From assembly GCA_018238825.1 (NCBI GenBank), contig JABCSP010000107.1:1-7293 (forward strand): a stretch of 7,293 nt of DNA. The letters run 5' to 3'. Source of the stretch: Candidatus Thorarchaeota archaeon. Its GTDB lineage: Archaea > Asgardarchaeota > Thorarchaeia > Thorarchaeales > Thorarchaeaceae. A model generated the notes under the pieces. That model was not told where the DNA came from and did no database searches. It saw nothing but the letters and a program-made list of their open reading frames with translations. Positions 5,633 through 7,293 of the stretch are shown one piece after another (positions within the stretch are counted from its first letter, which is position 1; each line of letters begins with the position of its first letter). Position numbers and translations under genes: made by a program.

Positions 5633-6418
5633 ATGGCTCAGGAAGAAGGGCGCGTGATACGGCCGCCAATCGAGGAGATCACTAGTGGTAGAGTATTCCA
5701 GCCAACTAATGCATTCATTGGAAAGAAGATGCTCAAGGCCGGAATCATTGTAATTCTCATCGGAATAGGCTTACAATTACTATTCATAGGTTTTACAAAT
5801 CCCATATTCTTAGATATCATCCTCAATCTATTTGAGCCAATAGAGCTTCTAATCTTCTTAGGATGGGAATCGGCCAACCTCGTTTACATCATAGGTGCAA
5901 CAATCGTATTCGTAACTGGGTCTGCGTATGTATACATCTACGTAAAGAGAATAGAGTATTCAGCTATGGGAAGGTCAGGAAATTCGATGTCTGAAATCTA
6001 CACTAAACGTGGAATTATCACTATTACAAAAAGACACGTCCCCTTTCGTACCGTAGTGCATGTAGAAACGCGCAGAGGTATCTTTGACAGAATCATGGGT
6101 ATAGGAAACGTCTTGATTGAAACAGCTGGAGGGTCGAAAGGCCAGCAAGTGCATAGTCTTGTACCTCTTCTTATTCAGAGATTAGGAGGGGGTAACAAGA
6201 GCGAGGAACGCGTTGAGGGAATAAGGTTCCATCAAGAACTACGGGACTTCATACTGCGCGAGATGCGAGATTTGGGAAGTACTACTACAACATTAGTGCA
6301 TGAACATATTGATTACAGGAAAGGTAGGAAATGCATCTTCACCAACCAAACACTTGAAGCTTTCAAAGAAGTTAGAGATGCTTTGAAAGAAACAAGAGGA
6401 ACTGCAGCTAAAGAGTAA
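5633..6418 (+). CDS. bPH2 PH-domain membrane protein, diverged paralogue C
   Basis: This 261-residue protein is the third member. Its N-terminal tail GRVIRPPIEEITSGRVFQP (6-24) matches that of paralogue B. The membrane part differs: hydrophobic segments lie at about 34-54, 58-77 and 83-104, so there may be three rather than two. The bPH2 core has HVPFRTVVHVETRRGIFDRI at 135-154 followed by GIGNVLIETAG, sharing 25 of 43 core positions with B. The variable loop after ETAG is enlarged to about 28 residues (166-193) and includes a hydrophobic patch, LVPLLIQRL. The C-terminal tail lacks the EVVHP..DPVPR motif of A and B and instead has a basic stretch (DYRKGRKC) and a terminal helix (TLEAFKEVRDALKET). 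GAGG at 5619-5622 is a usable RBS ten bases before the ATG. The gap from paralogue B is 12 bases, so a single operon is likely. The last 11 bases overlap the convergent TIM-barrel gene. Confidence 0.86.
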   Translation: MAQEEGRVIRPPIEEITSGRVFQPTNAFIGKKMLKAGIIVILIGIGLQLLFIGFTNPIFLDIILNLFEPIELLIFLGWESANLVYIIGATIVFVTGSAYVYIYVKRIEYSAMGRSGNSMSEIYTKRGIITITKRHVPFRTVVHVETRRGIFDRIMGIGNVLIETAGGSKGQQVHSLVPLLIQRLGGGNKSEERVEGIRFHQELRDFILREMRDLGSTTTTLVHEHIDYRKGRKCIFTNQTLEAFKEVRDALKETRGTAAKE

Positions 6419-7253
6419 GGTCGAAGATGTCCATTATTTTCCCGAAATTAGCAAGACTCCTCTGAGCTTCTTCTCTTGGTCTTACTTCAAAAACGTATTG
6501 AGGTTTTGTGGTTAGTTGACTAAGAAATTTCAGCGTTGGTTCAAAATCGATTAGTCCATTCCCTATCACTTGGTGAGCTCCAATTTGTGGAATAACATCA
6601 TGAATATGAACTACTTCAATAGAGCTTTGAAATCTCTGAAATAGATTCCAATCTTCGGTCCTGATTTTTAGATCTAGACCATATAGCTTTGGAATATCAA
6701 GACAGAGTTTCAAACCCTGTGGAATAAGATGCTCGATAACCTCCCGTACATATGAGGTCCAATTCACATTCTCTATGACTAAACGAACATGGGGACGAGC
6801 ATGTTCTAAAAGTTCCGAAAGATTTTCTCGAAGTGTTGCAGCATAGGTTTCACGATGTTTTTCACCAAAACTATCGGATGGTTGATTCCCTGCCTTTCTA
6901 TAGCTAGGTGGTGATCCTGCATGAATTACAACATTAGTTGGACCAGTACTGATTTCTCGAGCAAGGTTGATAACTTGTTTAAAGTAAGATAAAATACCTG
7001 CTCTTACTGGAGGATATAGTGACATTAAACTGACATCATCACCAGGTGCATGAAATCCCCACTCAATGGAAAGATTTCGTGACATATCGCGTAGTTGTGC
7101 TCGTTCTTCAGTTGATATCTTCTCCGGGGAAAACGTAGGAACCCCAATATCTGGAACAATTCCGTTCCAGTTGTTATGAGAGGAATAGGTCAGTGCATCT
7201 GTTAGTGAATCATCATAAATCACATGATAAGCACGACGCATCGGAAATCGCAT
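6408..7253 (-). CDS. TIM-barrel sugar phosphate isomerase/epimerase-like protein (AP endonuclease 2 fold)
   Basis: This 281-residue protein has the successive barrel-strand motifs of the xylose-isomerase-like superfamily (PF01261). They are WGFHAPGD at 65-72, VVIHAGSPP at 108-116, LVIENVNW at 158-165, LCLDIPKLYG at 183-192, VVHIHDV at 214-220, the HQVIGNGLIDF loop at 227-237, and FEVRP at 255-259. The likely divalent metal ligands are E161, D186, H218 and E256, with H68 and H111 lining the site. Members isomerise or epimerise sugars or related small molecules, or act as endonuclease IV. The full endonuclease IV ligand set is not evident, so a sugar isomerase/epimerase is more likely; the substrate is unknown. 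ATG at 7253 is the longest start, ATG at 7241 is equally possible, and neither has a clear RBS. The frame remains open to the right edge without another start codon. The gene is tail to tail with the third PH gene. Confidence 0.87.
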   Translation of the reverse strand: MRFPMRRAYHVIYDDSLTDALTYSSHNNWNGIVPDIGVPTFSPEKISTEERAQLRDMSRNLSIEWGFHAPGDDVSLMSLYPPVRAGILSYFKQVINLAREISTGPTNVVIHAGSPPSYRKAGNQPSDSFGEKHRETYAATLRENLSELLEHARPHVRLVIENVNWTSYVREVIEHLIPQGLKLCLDIPKLYGLDLKIRTEDWNLFQRFQSSIEVVHIHDVIPQIGAHQVIGNGLIDFEPTLKFLSQLTTKPQYVFEVRPREEAQRSLANFGKIMDIFDLTL

Positions 7254-7293
7254 ACAGATTGTTTGTAGTTGAGGCTTATGAGGTTGATGACAA

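Overview
The window reads as a gene-dense, AT-rich archaeal chromosome segment. Genes are packed tightly, several starts carry GGAG/AGGTG-type ribosome binding sites, and no bacterial-style promoters stand out. The mix of an LRR protein built on an 'IDL..L..C.NL' repeat with a cluster of three two-TM pleckstrin-homology-like (bPH2) membrane proteins suggests an Asgard archaeon, perhaps Thorarchaeota-like. That taxonomic call is an inference from family resemblance, not from a marker gene.

Left part (1-2946). A minus-strand class I SAM methyltransferase runs off the left edge. It is divergent from a plus-strand pair: a short LRR protein (480-974) and a classical SDR oxidoreductase (1002-1808). 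A small minus-strand single-pass membrane protein with a strongly basic tail (1813-2067) converges on the SDR. It is divergent from a second SAM methyltransferase (2185-2946) whose motifs resemble the glycine N-methyltransferase group.

Middle (2948-4144). A minus-strand multi-pass membrane protein looks like the C-terminal half of an ABC-2/exporter-type permease without its N-terminal half. It abuts, head to head, a plus-strand 152-residue protein of unknown family. Both reading frames stay open past their first usable start codons and overlap each other. This suggests that both genes lost their 5' ends at a rearrangement or assembly join near 3584-3650.

Right part (4149-7253). Three consecutive plus-strand paralogues (250, 238 and 261 aa) each carry a conserved N-terminal tail, two or three hydrophobic segments, a bPH2 domain and a charged C-terminal helix. 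With the 152-aa gene just upstream they form a tight apparent operon. The likely product is a hetero-oligomeric membrane complex, comparable in architecture to bacterial YdbS/YdbT but split over three proteins. A minus-strand TIM-barrel sugar isomerase/AP-endonuclease-2-like protein closes the window, overlapping the third PH gene tail to tail by 11 bases.

No rRNA, tRNA, CRISPR array, insertion sequence or phage gene was seen. The strongest leads are the triple PH-membrane-protein operon with its unknown upstream partner, and the head-to-head truncated-gene junction. I do not see a recognisable defence or mobile system.
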